Source: Tipula vernalis (taxonomy: Eukaryota; Arthropoda; Insecta; Diptera; Tipulidae). Taken from it: DNA of 64,000 nucleotides. Shown here piece by piece: positions 10,860 through 22,800 of this stretch. The position numbers and the translations under genes are program-made. The notes below the pieces were generated by a model. It saw nothing but the letters and a program-made list of their open reading frames with translations. It did no database searches and had not been told where the DNA came from. The number at the start of each line of letters is the position of its first letter. Position 1 is the stretch's first letter. The stretch is taken from positions 194,613,011 to 194,677,010 of the forward strand of contig OY282560.1 of NCBI GenBank assembly GCA_958295665.1, written 5' to 3'.

Positions 10860-13720
10860 AATGCACGCCAGCGTATACAAAAAGCTAATTACTGTCATGA
10901 AACAAATAATAGAGACATAGTTAATTGCCACCAATTATCGGATGATAATTGCGAAAACAGAAATGTGTTTTTAAAATGTCCAATAAGTGGTTCGTTGACT
11001 TTTAATTATCCCGCTGAATACGATTTGGGATTGATTGATAAAGTGAGTGAATTTATAAAATGTGGTGCCGTCCATTTTCAATCGGAAAAAGGTAAAATGT
11101 TACACAGTTGTTGTAATAATGGCGAAGTATTCCTACCGGTTGTACAAAATTATCTGCTTGAATTTCATGACCTACTAATGGGTAATGACATAAACTGTAA
11201 ACATTTTAGGGAATTTATTCGGCAATATAATAGCGCTAACGCATTGGCCTCATTTGGTGCTAACCAACAATATACCGGAATACGGCCCCTTTTGTTTTAA
11301 AATATTAGGTGAAATATACTATCAAGCTACCAGGTCATTAACAACTAATGATCCCAATCAATTTCCGTCTTACGCGCAATAGTATATTTTCGATTCGGAT
11401 AAAGCAGTTGAAACTAACATGAAAAATGCAGCTAATAAGAATTGTGTTAGAGATATCGTATTGTTTATTAATTCGGTTTTGTATCGTGTAAGTCCATACG
11501 CCCGCCAAACAAAAATTTTATTGTAGTTATTGCTGAAGGAGACGTAATAACCAAAAACAAATACGTTTTGAAAGTTATAAAGGTTTATTAGACCATATGA
11601 GCAATTTAGCTCAGAATTCAAATTCCACCGTTGGTAATCTGTATATACTTCCATGCAATTCGAAATAGAAAGAGATTTCGCGTGAACTATAATATCCTTG
11701 GCAAAATGCGTCAGATAGGCCTGATTTAGTAGCAAAAGTGTTTCAACTAAAGTTTGAAGAATTTTTACGTGATATTATTGATAGAGAAATCTTCAGAAAA
11801 GTCATTGCATATACGTATCTACTGTAGAAGAACAAGAACATGGCGTACACCAAATTATATGCAAAAACAATATTCATGGGTTATGCGGTTTAATCCCAAT
11901 AGTATTTGTATGGTTAATGGGAGTTGCTCTAAAAACTTTCCCAAACCTTTTATAGAAGAAACTTACTCTGGAATCAATGGATATTCCCTATATAAACGAT
12001 GCTGATATTAATGTGAAAATATGTACGTCAGTTGTTGCAGTTAAATATATACATAAGTATTTAAAAAAAGCGTATCGAAATCGTTCAAAATGAAACAACA
12101 ACTGTAGATAAAAATGGAACTTTTGTTTAGCACGATGAAATTAAAAACCTTTTAAATTGTCGATACGTTAGCCCATCAGAAGCTGCTTTGAGATTTTTTG
12201 AAAATCCTGTTCATGGGCAATCACACACCATCTATGTATTATCTGTACATTTGCCAGATGGCCAAATGATATTGTTCAATGTAGGACAAGAAGAAGAAGC
12301 TGTAAGAAGAGCAGCCTCGCAAAGCTACTACATTGACAGTTTGGTTTGAATTAAATCGTACAGATTTCGAAGCCCGTGATATTCTTTATTAAAACATTCC
12401 AAATTTGTACACCTTTTCCAACAAAAAAATGCCAGCTACGAAAAAGAGGAGAAAATAAAGTTATTGGAAGAATTGTTGCTATTTCACCACGATACAAAGA
12501 ACTTTATCACCTTCGTCTCTTACTATTAAACGTTAAAAGTGCAATGCCTTTTTAGAATTTTCGGACAATTAATAATGTGAAATTCCCTACATATCATGAT
12601 GCTACAAGAGAACTTGGCCTTATTGAAGACGATCTGGATTGGAAGCGTTGTATGACTGAAGGTTCATTGTATATGATGCGCCATGCATTGCGCGTACTAT
12701 TTGTTATGTTACTCATTAATTTTTTCCGAGTTTTCCATTAGATTTGGGGAATGAATACAAAACCCAAATGTCTAAAGACTATGTACATCAAGGTTTTAAT
12801 GGACAAACTGCAATTTTAGTTGCTCTTAGAGATATTAATACCATGCTGGAAAATGAAAACTCATCGTTTACCGAACATGGCTTGTCTGAACCATCATTAA
12901 TCCATCACGATATCGTGAGCCCAAGTACTGTGAATTTTGCTGAGCAGGATTTAGAAGGCGAACAAATGCAGCCAAAACTATAATAACAGCAGCTATATCC
13001 GGTGGCACACCAATAAATTGTTGTTTCTTTATTGACGGCCAAGGTGGTGCAGGAAAAGCTTTTTTATATAAGTCTATTATAAATATACTTCGTGGTAGAC
13101 AACAGAATGTGTTACGTATTGCATGCGGACAGGTGTTGCGGCTACTCTGCAAACCGGAAGTGTAACCTGTCACTCTCCATTCAATTTTCCCTTAGATATG
13201 ATAAACAATAAATCTTGCCATGTAATGATGTAATTATTTGGGCTGAAAATCCCATGGCTGCTGTCGAAGCTCTTAGGATGGTTGATCGTGCATTGCGGAA
13301 TTTGATGGCAAATGATAAATGAACACCCATTTGGTGGAAAAGTCATAGTTCTTGGGGAGGAGGGGTTCCCAACATAAAATGTCAGATCCTGAAAATTTTA
13401 GTAAACGTGCAATATTATGCCCCACAAATAAACTGTCGGAAATGGTAAATTTAGAAGTTTTGGGTAAATTAGAACGCAACGCCAACGGAAAGAGCACATA
13501 AACTTTCCAGTTGAATTTTTAAACCCTATTCAACTACCTAACCTACCTATACATGAGATGGAATTAAAAGTCGGTGCCATTCTCATGTTGCTTCGCAATA
13601 TATCCATAGACAAAGGATTAAGTAATGGTACAAGTCTCATAGTATGATCCTTAAGGATAACGTTAGATACATAGTTGAATCTCAGTATTCCATTCAATTG
13701 ACGGGCTTAATGAAAAAAAA
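10860..13720 (+). pseudogene. Decayed autonomous Helitron: Rep/helicase protein
   Basis: Blocks of the RepHel protein appear in order on the plus strand, broken by many stops and shifts. 10965-11300 is the N-terminal zinc-finger region with a CCNNG segment and an FGANQQYTG-x-RP block. 11300-11500 continues it with an FDSD-x-AVETN-like segment. Around 11740-11850 lies the Rep catalytic region, badly eroded, and at about 11925-12003 a CSKNFPKPF-x-EET-...-GYSLYKRC block. 12170-12280 holds the YVSPSEAALRFF...LSVHLPDGQ block and 12440-12690 the RLLLLNV ... ELGLIEDDLDWKRC block. The PIF1-like helicase has a Walker A region at about 13034-13070 whose key lysine-threonine pair now reads K-A. Its Walker B area near 13225 is also altered, and the terminal LKVGAILMLLRN ... 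GLSNGT block lies at about 13570-13640. Rolling-circle replication is the family function; this copy is dead. Neither the 5' TC nor the 3' CTRR end was located. Confidence 0.9.
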
Positions 13721-16620
13721 TTCGAATTTTTCACAAAGGTAAATACAACTTTTTAATTTTTAAATTACTAATTTTTTCAATAAATCTTTATGTATATTCA
13801 CCAACTATTTTCTTAAAAATATTAAGGAGATTTGAGAGTGATGAGCTCGGTTTATCTTAGCAGAATCAAATATTTTATAAATAATCTAGATGCACTCGTA
13901 CTAAACAAAAAAATTTATCATTAAAATTCAAAGAAAAACTTTTCCAATTTTGTGTTTCACATACATACATAAATTCTTTCAACTACGTTATAAACATTGA
14001 AGTTTTCTTAAGGAAATAAGGAAATTTGTCATTTTGCTCTAAATATTACGTAAACCAAAATAGATTCAAATGACCGAAGAATTTAGTAGTTGTTATTAAT
14101 TAATATAATACCGATATAAAAACAGAAACGGTGTAATGAAATACAAAACCAAACTGAATGCTCGCTGTTGTTTGAACATACCTACCTACGCACATATGAG
14201 TACCGTTTTTCACATTTCTAAATTCGTATGAAAATTTAAATCAACAAAACAACAATAAAACACCATTTCATACTTATTTTTCCAATCGCGCCCATTTTAT
14301 TCCAATCAAAACAACAAAAAAACGTAATTCCAAAGCTTTTTTTTTTCTATGGTAAATGTATGTGTGTATGTATGCTAAGTAAAAAAGCATCAGGAATAAA
14401 AACAACAAAGCAGAAATTCAATAACAACGCACAATTGAAATAATAATAAAAATAAATAAAAACACCTTCCAGGTGTATTCATTTTATTTTTACACACAAA
14501 AAGCCTCTTTTTGAAGCTTGATTAACAAAACACAAAAAAAAACCGGATAATTTAACTCTACATACAAAAAGCTCAAACCAAAAGTTGTATTAAAAAATAA
14601 TTTGTTTCTTCTACCATTCTACTTTTTTTTGGGAAGGGTTATTTGTGTATTTCTTTCTTTTTTTTTTAATTTGATTGAGGTTGATGTTGAAATGACATGA
14701 CAATTTTGATTCCACTTGTTTCTTGTGTCATTGAGGCCAGCTAGCATTTTGTTGTTGACATGAATTTGTTATGAAAAGAAAGACGAAAAAATAGCAAATA
14801 CACTTTTAATGTGAATTTCTACTTGTTTGCCATTTTAATTAATTCTGATTATGGGAGTATCGCATGCTTGTCAAACATAATATTAAATATCATGGCGGGA
14901 ATTTGATATTTTTTGTTAAATTAATAAATTACACGTACATACATAATGTAGTAATTTTACAAATATTTGTTGAATATTTTTGTTCATTCATTTGAATTAA
15001 TTATGTAACCTACTGTTTTGGCTATAGTTCAAAATGCGCGTACGATTACGTTTGGAAATATTTTTATCTGCTATATTCAGGTAATTATTTTATTTGTTTT
15101 TATTATTATGCAAAGAGCAAATAGGGTATGTACTCCATTGTGGTAGTTTTTACCTTTAATATTGAGTACAAGATTTTTCTTTTACCTCAAATTACTTTAA
15201 ACGATATAAAAATGGTTTGTAAGTTCTAGTCAAACCGGTTCACTCGCACAATGACGTATCGCTTGTAATGAGAATTTCGGATTGGTTTTCTAAGCGTATT
15301 GCCTTAGGTAATAAATTTGACACATGAACTATTCATAAATATGCTCCTCGAATATACCATATTTGTCCCTTCTCACAGAGCGGTCTTTGAGTAATATCTA
15401 GGTTAATACGGTAATACTAGACGGTATTAGCCTATCGGGTAGCTTGAACTGTAGGCTGAGATAAGTAGTTGTTAAAATCAAAGATTTCCTTACACTTTTT
15501 TCTAAGGTATCGTCCCCTCCCCCCCAAACTTAAAGGTTTTAGATCCGAAAAGCAAAATTTGAATAGACTTAAATTTTGAAACGTTTGAATGATTGCGGAA
15601 ATTTTTAATTTCGTAGTTGATATTATGCAACTTCTTTTATTACTTGAGGTTCTTACCTGATAGGCTAATCAAATGAAAGTCATATAATCTTGACAAAACA
15701 AATATTCTTATTTTTCGGTACTCGACGAATATCGAACATAGATTCTAACATGTAAACTAAATTACCTCTCAACTGTGGAAGCATGTGCTGCCGTAAGAAG
15801 TTTGTGGTCAGTGTTAAAACCCATCAATAAAGCATCGAAAATAACTATCTTTCATGTCGATCGGTGCAAGATTACGAGAGAAGTATATTGTCGATTGAGT
15901 TAGTAGCGGCGTCTATGGAATTTCCGTATGTTCCTACGGAGTCAGGGAATGACAATTGAACAGCGGAAGCGACAGCTTTAAAAATAGTTTGACATTCAGA
16001 AAACCAAGGAAAATTATTTTTCAATTTCCATTTCTCATTGGGTAGTTCCTTTGAGAGAGCTACAAAATAGAATGTAAATGAACCGGCTACAGAAAATGAT
16101 CTGGCTGACAAACCGTTGAATCTGCATAATACTAGTAGATTGCGCTTCGAAATTAGCCTAAACATTTAATTTCCAATTGCCAACTATCGCTAATTTACTG
16201 AACTTATTTTTAAGAAAAAAATTGGTTTTTATGCATACATTATTTTAATTTTAATTATTTCTATAATATAAGTGTAAAATATTCACAAAAGAATAAAGCT
16301 GGATATGCGATTTTGGATTTAACTTCATTATTGAGCAAAAAAAATTTTCAAAACTTATCCAAGTTTGAGTAGAAAAATAGTAACAAAATGTTAAAAGAAA
16401 ATTTAAAGGAAAAACTAAACTAAGCACGAGTTGTATACATTATGTATTGAATATAAAACTTTAAAAGAAAAAATTCACACATATGCCTAGCGAAACCGCA
16501 CAACATACCCTTGCCTTAGTGCAGTACGCTCTTAAAGCAAATAGATAACATATATTTAAAATAAGCTCTTCAAGTTCAAGAAAACATAAAAAATGTTTAA
16601 TCAATTATACGGCTATGGCT
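13721..16620. other. AT-rich intergenic stretch with one unassigned minus-strand frame
   Basis: Mostly poly-A/T-rich sequence. A 97-codon minus-strand frame at 15872-16165 starts with an arginine/leucine-rich segment and has a higher-complexity sequence than its surroundings. I recognise no domain on either strand and cannot say whether it is a TE remnant, a host pseudogene or chance. Confidence 0.4.
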
Positions 16621-18185
16621 GAAGACAATGCCGATTCCAAAATGGCCTAGTTAAAAAAAAGCGTTTTTAAATTTGACAACCAAACAGCAGAAAAAAAATA
16701 ACGACTCTTAAAATTAATGTCGCCCAGTTATCGTTTGACGTAGGGAATTTAAAAATTAATTTAAAAAAGAAAAATTAATTAATTTAAACTGTTTTTTGCT
16801 TAAAGATGATGCATAGTTTAAAACGGGATGGCATTTCGTTCTTTGCTCTTCAGCAAGGAACGATATTTTAAAACAAAATATATCGCTCTGAAAAACAGGA
16901 GCGTTATTTTTATTATACGGCTCTTGCTCTTTGGCTATTGCGTTTGTATTATCATAATAAGTCTCTCTGTTATTGAGCTTTATTGAAAAAACAAGTTCGC
17001 TCTGCTCTGAAAAATTAAAAAGTCATCAATATTATATTGCTCTTGCAAACGATTAGATTCAAAACCTTTTAAAATTCTCCTCTTAAAAAACCTGATTGTT
17101 TTGTTAGCGAACAGATACACATTTAAAAATATATACTGTCCTGGAATATGGCCAACTATGATGGAACTTAGCTATTCCTAAGCCGATTTGCGGATTGGAA
17201 ATTGGAATTCTAAAATAATTTTTGGATAAAGTTCTGGAATATGGCCAAGTAGCATGGGATGGAACTTGACCATTTCTTAACCGATTTTAGTGAAATTTTA
17301 TATGTGCGTTCGAAATGGCATTCTAAACTTATTTTTGGATGAAGTTTTTGAATATGGCCAACTAGGATGGAACTTGGCTATTCATTAACCGATTTTAGTG
17401 AAATTTGCCATGCGGAATGTAAACGGGATTCTAAAAGGATTTTTGGATAAAGGTCTGGAATATCTCTAATTAATATGGAACTTGGCTATTTCTAACCAAT
17501 TTTATTGAAATTTGACATGCGCAATTAAAATGCGATTCTACAATGATTTTTAGATTAAATTCTGGAATATGGCCAACTAGGATGGAACTTGGCTATTCGT
17601 CATACGATTTTTATGAAATTTGACATCCGGAATGGAAATGGAATTCTAAAATGATGGTAAGATAAAGTTCTGGAATGTGGCCAATTATTGTTTTGGAAAT
17701 TTGCTATTCCTAAGCAGAACTTTATCCAAAAATAATTTTAGTATCCCATTCCCATCGCGCATATAAAATATTACTCGAATCTATTAAGGAATACCCATAT
17801 TCCATCCTACCTGGCGATATTCTAGAACTTTATCCAAAAATTATTTTAGGATTCCATTTCCATCGCGCATGTCAAATTTCACCAAAAATTGTATCCAAAT
17901 ATCATTTATTGAACTTTCTTTATTTAATGATATTTAAAGAGCAATTTGTGTGTTAAAAAATATATCGCTCCCTAATATATTTTCTTCAATTGCTGTTTAG
18001 TATAGATAGGGGCGATATTTTTAACTTTTAAGCTTCCTCTTTATCAAAATAGAGTAAGAGCATAAACGCAAACAGAAAAATATATTAATGGGAGCAAGAA
18101 CGAAAATTTTTATAATGAACAAAAAGTTTGAACACTGGCGAAAATGCCTTTTTAAAACAACGACATTTTGGAAACGGCATTGCCT
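16620..18185. mobile_element. Fold-back-like non-autonomous element with imperfect inverted ends
   Basis: The left end contains acaatgccgattccaaaatgg (about 16626) followed by a-gttaaaaaaaagcgttttt. The right end contains the reverse complement with few changes (cattttggaaacggcattgc, about 18157-18176) preceded by a cgaaaatgcctttttaaaac segment. Inside each end are inverted blocks with tatatcgctc and gagcaagagc phrases. The middle is an array of ~110-bp tandem units plus inverted copies (17141-17890). No coding sequence is seen. The architecture, long inverted ends around internal tandem repeats, resembles fold-back elements, but the family is not assigned and no target duplication was established. 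Confidence 0.5.
17141..17890. repeat. Tandem ~110-bp repeat array followed by inverted units
   Basis: Units begin with ctggaatatggccaactagg at about 17141, 17232, 17348, 17454, 17562 and 17671, giving a period near 90-116 bases. Each unit includes aacttggctatt, gattttagtgaaatttgaca, tgcggaatgga and attctaaaatgatttttgg phrases. From about 17715 the same phrases appear in reverse complement (aactttatccaaaaat, ggattccatttccatcgcgc) for about 1.5 units, creating a head-to-head junction. Confidence 0.85.
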
Positions 18186-18825
18186 TTAAACATAAAAAAA
18201 TAATTCTTTGTATTCTTTAAACCTTACTTAATTAATATAGAAAATATCAAATAAATTGGTATAGCGATTTTTTATAAAAAAATAAAAAAAAACAGTTTAT
18301 TATTTTTCTAACTTTACCTTGGTTTAACTCCTTAAATTGTTATTTAGGTAAATTGAAAAATTTACCCAGTCCCTAAATATAAAAGTCATTACCATAGTTG
18401 GTAGAACAGTGCTCAGAGCTCAAAAATCAATTGTTTCGTAAATTATGGTCGTAACGCGAATGAAAATGTTTTTCATGATGTAGGGTGCGTCAATATGACC
18501 AAACAATACATTATCGATAAACGCCACATAACAAAGCTGCCGCCTATTTTTATTGGTATTATGTCGTTCTCCAACCATTTTGTCGTATATTTTGGAGTAA
18601 GCATAGTTACATTCTCATGAAATGGTATGTCGGTATGTATCATTTGACCGTAAATTATCATTATCAATTGTAAATACAGTTTGTTAAAAAAATTACGATT
18701 ATTCTCGAGTTATTTAAAACATTAATCAAAAATCGCTAAACTTTATATAAATATCTGCTTTTTTGTCTACGCGTGACGTGATGCGTACAGAAAGACGAAA
18801 ATAAAACACGGGAATACACTACCTC

Positions 18826-19124
18826 CCCTGTTATACGACTGAGCGCCCTAAGAGCGATCAATGATCAATCGTCTGCTCTATTACCTCACCGTAATCATCC
18901 CCAGTTGTACTTTGCGTGAGCAATCGAGAAATTTTGTTTGAGATGGCACGTTAAAAACATGAAACAGAAGTATAAAGCAAAAAAAAAGAAATCTTCGGAT
19001 TTTTTAATTTGTTTTTCATGTAGTAAATTACAATGTTCGCATTTTTTCCGTGCTTTTTTTACGAAATATGGTATAAAGTGATTGATCATTGATCGCTCTT
19101 GGAGCGCTCAGTCGTACAACAGGG
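18826..19124. mobile_element. 299-bp element with 45-bp terminal inverted repeats (MITE-like)
   Basis: Positions 18826-18870 and 19080-19124 are reverse complements over 45 bases with three mismatches; the ends read ccctgttatacgactgagcg and cgctcagtcgtacaacaggg. The interior contains a gcgtgagcaatcgag segment and an AT-rich core. No coding capacity is credible; overlapping open frames at 18895-19089 are by-products. No clear target duplication was identified. It is followed by related sequence to 19790. Confidence 0.75.
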
Positions 19125-19790
19125 TCACTTTATAACATAATTCGTAAACAAGAACGAAAAAAATGCGAATATTGTAACCCAGTTGGGTTTTCGTGAGCAA
19201 TCGAGAATTCAGATTTTTAAATGTGTTTTTGATACAAGTAAATTACAATGTTCGCATTATATTCGTTCTTTTTTTACGAAATAAAGTATAAAGTGATGAT
19301 CACGGTGAGGTGTAAGAGAGCATCACGGTGATTGAACAATAATCGCTCGTGAAGCGCTCAATCGTACAACAGAGAATTTACCCCAATGATATGAAAAACA
19401 AATTTAAAAAGCCGAAGATTTTTGGTTTTTGCTTTATACTTCTGTCTCATGTTTTTAAAGTGTCATCTCAAACAAAATTTCTCGATTGCTCACGCAAAGT
19501 ACAAATGGGATCTATTTTCTGTTTATCTTTCCTGTTGTACGAGAAAATGGTCCAAAAACCAATAATGATCAATAAGGGTGATGGTCTCTTATACCTCACG
19601 GTGATCATCACTTGTCACCATAATTCGTAAAAAAGTGCGATCATTATAGCCTCATTGTACGACTGAGCGCTCCAACAGCGATCAATGATCAATCGCAGTG
19701 ATGGTCTCTTACGTTTTTAACGTGCCATCTCAAAAACGTCTCGATTGCTCACACAAAGTACAACTTTGTGTAGAGTTTGACACCTACTGA
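19125..19790. repeat. Rearranged copies of the 18826 element in both orientations
   Basis: A right-end copy (gaagcgctcaatcgtacaac, about 19350), an inverted interior copy (about 19425-19510, matching 18902-18985 in reverse complement), a left-type end (tgtacgactgagcgctccaa, about 19656) and another inverted interior fragment (about 19710-19770) follow one another. Within 19126-19295 there is also an inner inverted repeat: cactttataacataattcgt pairs with the reverse complement near 19276-19295. The arrangement suggests nested or tandem insertion of one family. Confidence 0.65.
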
Positions 19791-21269
19791 AGCGAAACTC
19801 GTGCGAATAAATACGATTCAAAACGATTACTTTGTTTCAAAAATATAATAATTTTCAGAAATTATTTAGTCTGCTGTCTGCTCTCTTTTCCCATATATGT
19901 ACATCAAAATCTGTTCTTGTAGAACTTATATCTCTGTCTTGGGTCACTTGTAACAAGGAAAAAAAAATAAAAAAAATTAAATTAGTAAATTAGTAAATTC
20001 CGCCGACAGAAGTGATCTAATTTTTCGACATTTTCGCCGTGACTAAATTGACCACGAATTAATTAACTTCTTTAGCATGAAATTAATTCATTTTTAGGTA
20101 TGGACTAATTCGAAACGAAAAACAATGAAAATAAACTGAAAATAAATTTATTTGAACTATTGTGACATTAGTAACTTAAGTGTTTTAAAAAATGTACTTT
20201 TGTGTTTATTATTCGTGATTAACACGGTTTTGAGTAACATAGCGGAATTTAATTACCGTGTTAATTGAGGGACATGTGTACTTTTTTATGCAGATGTAAA
20301 GTATGTGCAATATTTCAAATTCATTTCAGGACGTTAAGTCGTTAGAATAAAATCATCAATCTTTTTTAATCCAATGAACTTTTTAGTACCTCTTCGTTAA
20401 TTTGTACCTTCGTATGTGTAACATTTCAATCTTTTTTATTCCAATAAGCTATTTAGTATGTTTTCGCAAAGCGAAACATTCTGCGTGATTTTAATTTTAT
20501 TTCAACTTAATTTCAAGACTTTTAATTCATTTTTGATATTTATATTTCTATCTTGTAATTTTATGCAGTATTTTACATGTATAAAATAATACTAATCAGC
20601 AGTATTTAATTCATTTGGAAAACTATTATTTGCGCTCTCTCTTTTGAAAACTGAATTAAATCCGTGTGATACTATTATAATTGAAAAAAATAGGCGTCGC
20701 GGACATTTAATTAATTTTTCCATACATAGGCGAAATTAATTCCCGCGGAGTTAATTCGGACCATTTAAAAAATTGTTGTTTCAAACAAAATTTTGGTTTT
20801 GTTTTTTATTTGATAGGGTTAACACGTGCATAATTAATTATAGAGCAATAAAGTTAATAGTTTATGCTAGTTACTATTTTAACACAAAAACTATCTAATC
20901 TCTTAACATATTTTTTACCCCAGGAAAAACATAAAACCTTCCACACCTCTATTTTAAGAGTAATATATAATTATTCTGGTTGTTTTAGAAGACTCAGCCT
21001 TTCAAATATTTTATTGCCTGACAAACAGTGAAATCAAAGTGCTGTTTTAAGGATCTTTATTTTTGAATAGGGAATGAGTTAAATTTTGCCAGTAACAAAT
21101 TGGTTTATGGCCATATATTAAGACAGATAATTAAGGGTTTCGGTTATTCGACATCTAAAAATTACATACAATTATTCATAGTAATATTCAGTGTTTCAAT
21201 TCCAAGTGATTTTATTCAAATTTGATAAAACCAAACATAATAGGACCAGGCTAAACATACATTTGATTC
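19791..21269. other. AT-rich intergenic stretch, no gene seen
   Basis: Contains aattaatt-rich segments and a local near-duplication (caatcttttt-aatccaat near 20355 and 20429). No domain-bearing frame or RNA gene was recognised. Confidence 0.5.
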
Positions 21270-22800
21270 AAAAGTTAAAAATGGATCGGAAAAGTTAATA
21301 GAATCTGTAAAAGAGTTTGGCCTTTTATATGATCAAGCGAATAAGCTCTACAGCGATCGCGAAAAAACGGATAGAGCATTGGAGGAGATTGGGGAAATTG
21401 TTAAGCGTACGGGTAGGTTTTATAGTTTTTATATATTACAAAACTACATTTCAATCGGTTTGGTTTTTATTAAAAACTTTTGTATTTATCATATAATTGC
21501 GCAATGTATACGTTGTAAGTACCACCATGTGAAGCATGTTCTGTATAATATTCCTAAACTATTCTCTGACACTCTCATGATACTTCTCTGCTCATACATC
21601 TAATCTATTTAGTGCTGCAGCTTTTCTTAGGTTTGAATTGGTAAAAGTGCCTCTACCTCTGTCCCTGTTTTGAGCTAAGAGAACAATGGAAAAGATTTTT
21701 TTGTAATTGGAATATAACGATCAACTATATACTGGAGCCATGATTGTTTGCCGTCTATAGCTCCGATGTAATTTGTAAAAAAATGTTCCAAAAATCAATT
21801 TCGACATTCTTCTTTTATTGGTATTGGCATTGGTTTCAAAAGAAGATTTTTTATTATTACTTACATAAATCAATCACGACTTTTAACACAGTGGCATATC
21901 CCAATCAATAGCTAAATGGAATTGATTTGGAAGAGTTGCAGTACATATGCAAGACCTATTTTTAAGTTATATTTATTTCTAATTCTTTTGTTGCTTCATT
22001 TAAACGACCTGAGCGCAAAAATCAGTAGAATACCGTCAGAAGTGGTTATAGGAGAGCTGTTAAAAAGGACAAAGAGACGAAGAGTGGATGAGCCGGAACA
22101 TTTTTGGCACCATACACGAGAGAGCGGAACACCTTCACTTCTCTCGATATTGAGCCGAGCGAAGAGTTACCTAACGAAGAGAACAGTCATCTCTAGCTTA
22201 GACGCGATTATCAGCAAAAAATATAAGCAGCATTTAAAAAAAAATATAATTTGATGGAAGCGGCAAGAAAGCAATAAACCAAAAAACGAAACAGATATAT
22301 TTTTTCAAAGTTTGACGGATATGGTGAAAAAAATTTCACCGTTCAATCAATCACTGGCAAAATTAAGAATATTTGCTGTCGTTTCAGAGTTAGAAATGAA
22401 AGAAATTTCACAGAATCTAGGGCAATCGGCTAGAAAATTTCATTATGCAAGCGCCATCACTTGTTGATTTATCACCGGTTTCAGTACCCAACAGCCGATC
22501 AATAACACCTGAACCACCAAGATTTTTGTCAATTTTTTCACAATTAAAGCAACAAAAGCTAATAAATCGTATAAAGCCAGTTGATGAAACATCCGCACCT
22601 GAAGGAAGATATGTTGAAACCCAACCAAGGGCTTTGCCATCGCATTCAACTCGGAGAAATTCAACTTTAAGTGAAGAGGAACATGGTATCATCGTAAAAT
22701 TGTACGTTGATTTTACGTCTAGTTTAAGTGACAACGAAAAAAGCACCTTAAGTGAAATACCGTGAGCAAGCGGTGCCATGCAACTAAGGCAAACACAAAA
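21270..22800 (+). pseudogene. MADF/BESS-type DNA-binding protein gene, fragmented
   Basis: A short exon-like segment (about 21270-21412) encodes the first half of a MADF domain (Myb/SANT-like): an EKLIESVKEF helix, an LYDQANKLYSDR turn and an RALEEIGEIVK helix. It ends at a plausible splice donor (ggtaggttt, GT at 21413). Some 875 bases downstream, 22288-22400 encodes a BESS-type segment with DIFFQSLTDMVKKISPF followed by an LAKLRIFAVVSELEM helix. Both domains occur together in many dipteran transcriptional regulators; MADF proteins also accompany some PIF/Harbinger elements. The rest of MADF between them is not found. The frame after the BESS segment stops at about 22465; the 106-codon frame 22445-22765 lies in another phase. 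I consider it a degraded host or TE-linked gene. Confidence 0.6.

Noticed and set aside
15872..16165. 97-codon minus-strand frame as a mitochondrial-targeted protein
   Set aside because: The basic N-terminus is suggestive, but there is no domain, no exon context and no repeat match I can cite; left unassigned.
19349..19630. 93-codon plus-strand frame
   Set aside because: Runs across inverted copies of the 45-bp-TIR family, and its mirror appears on the other strand at 18895-19089; repeat-derived.
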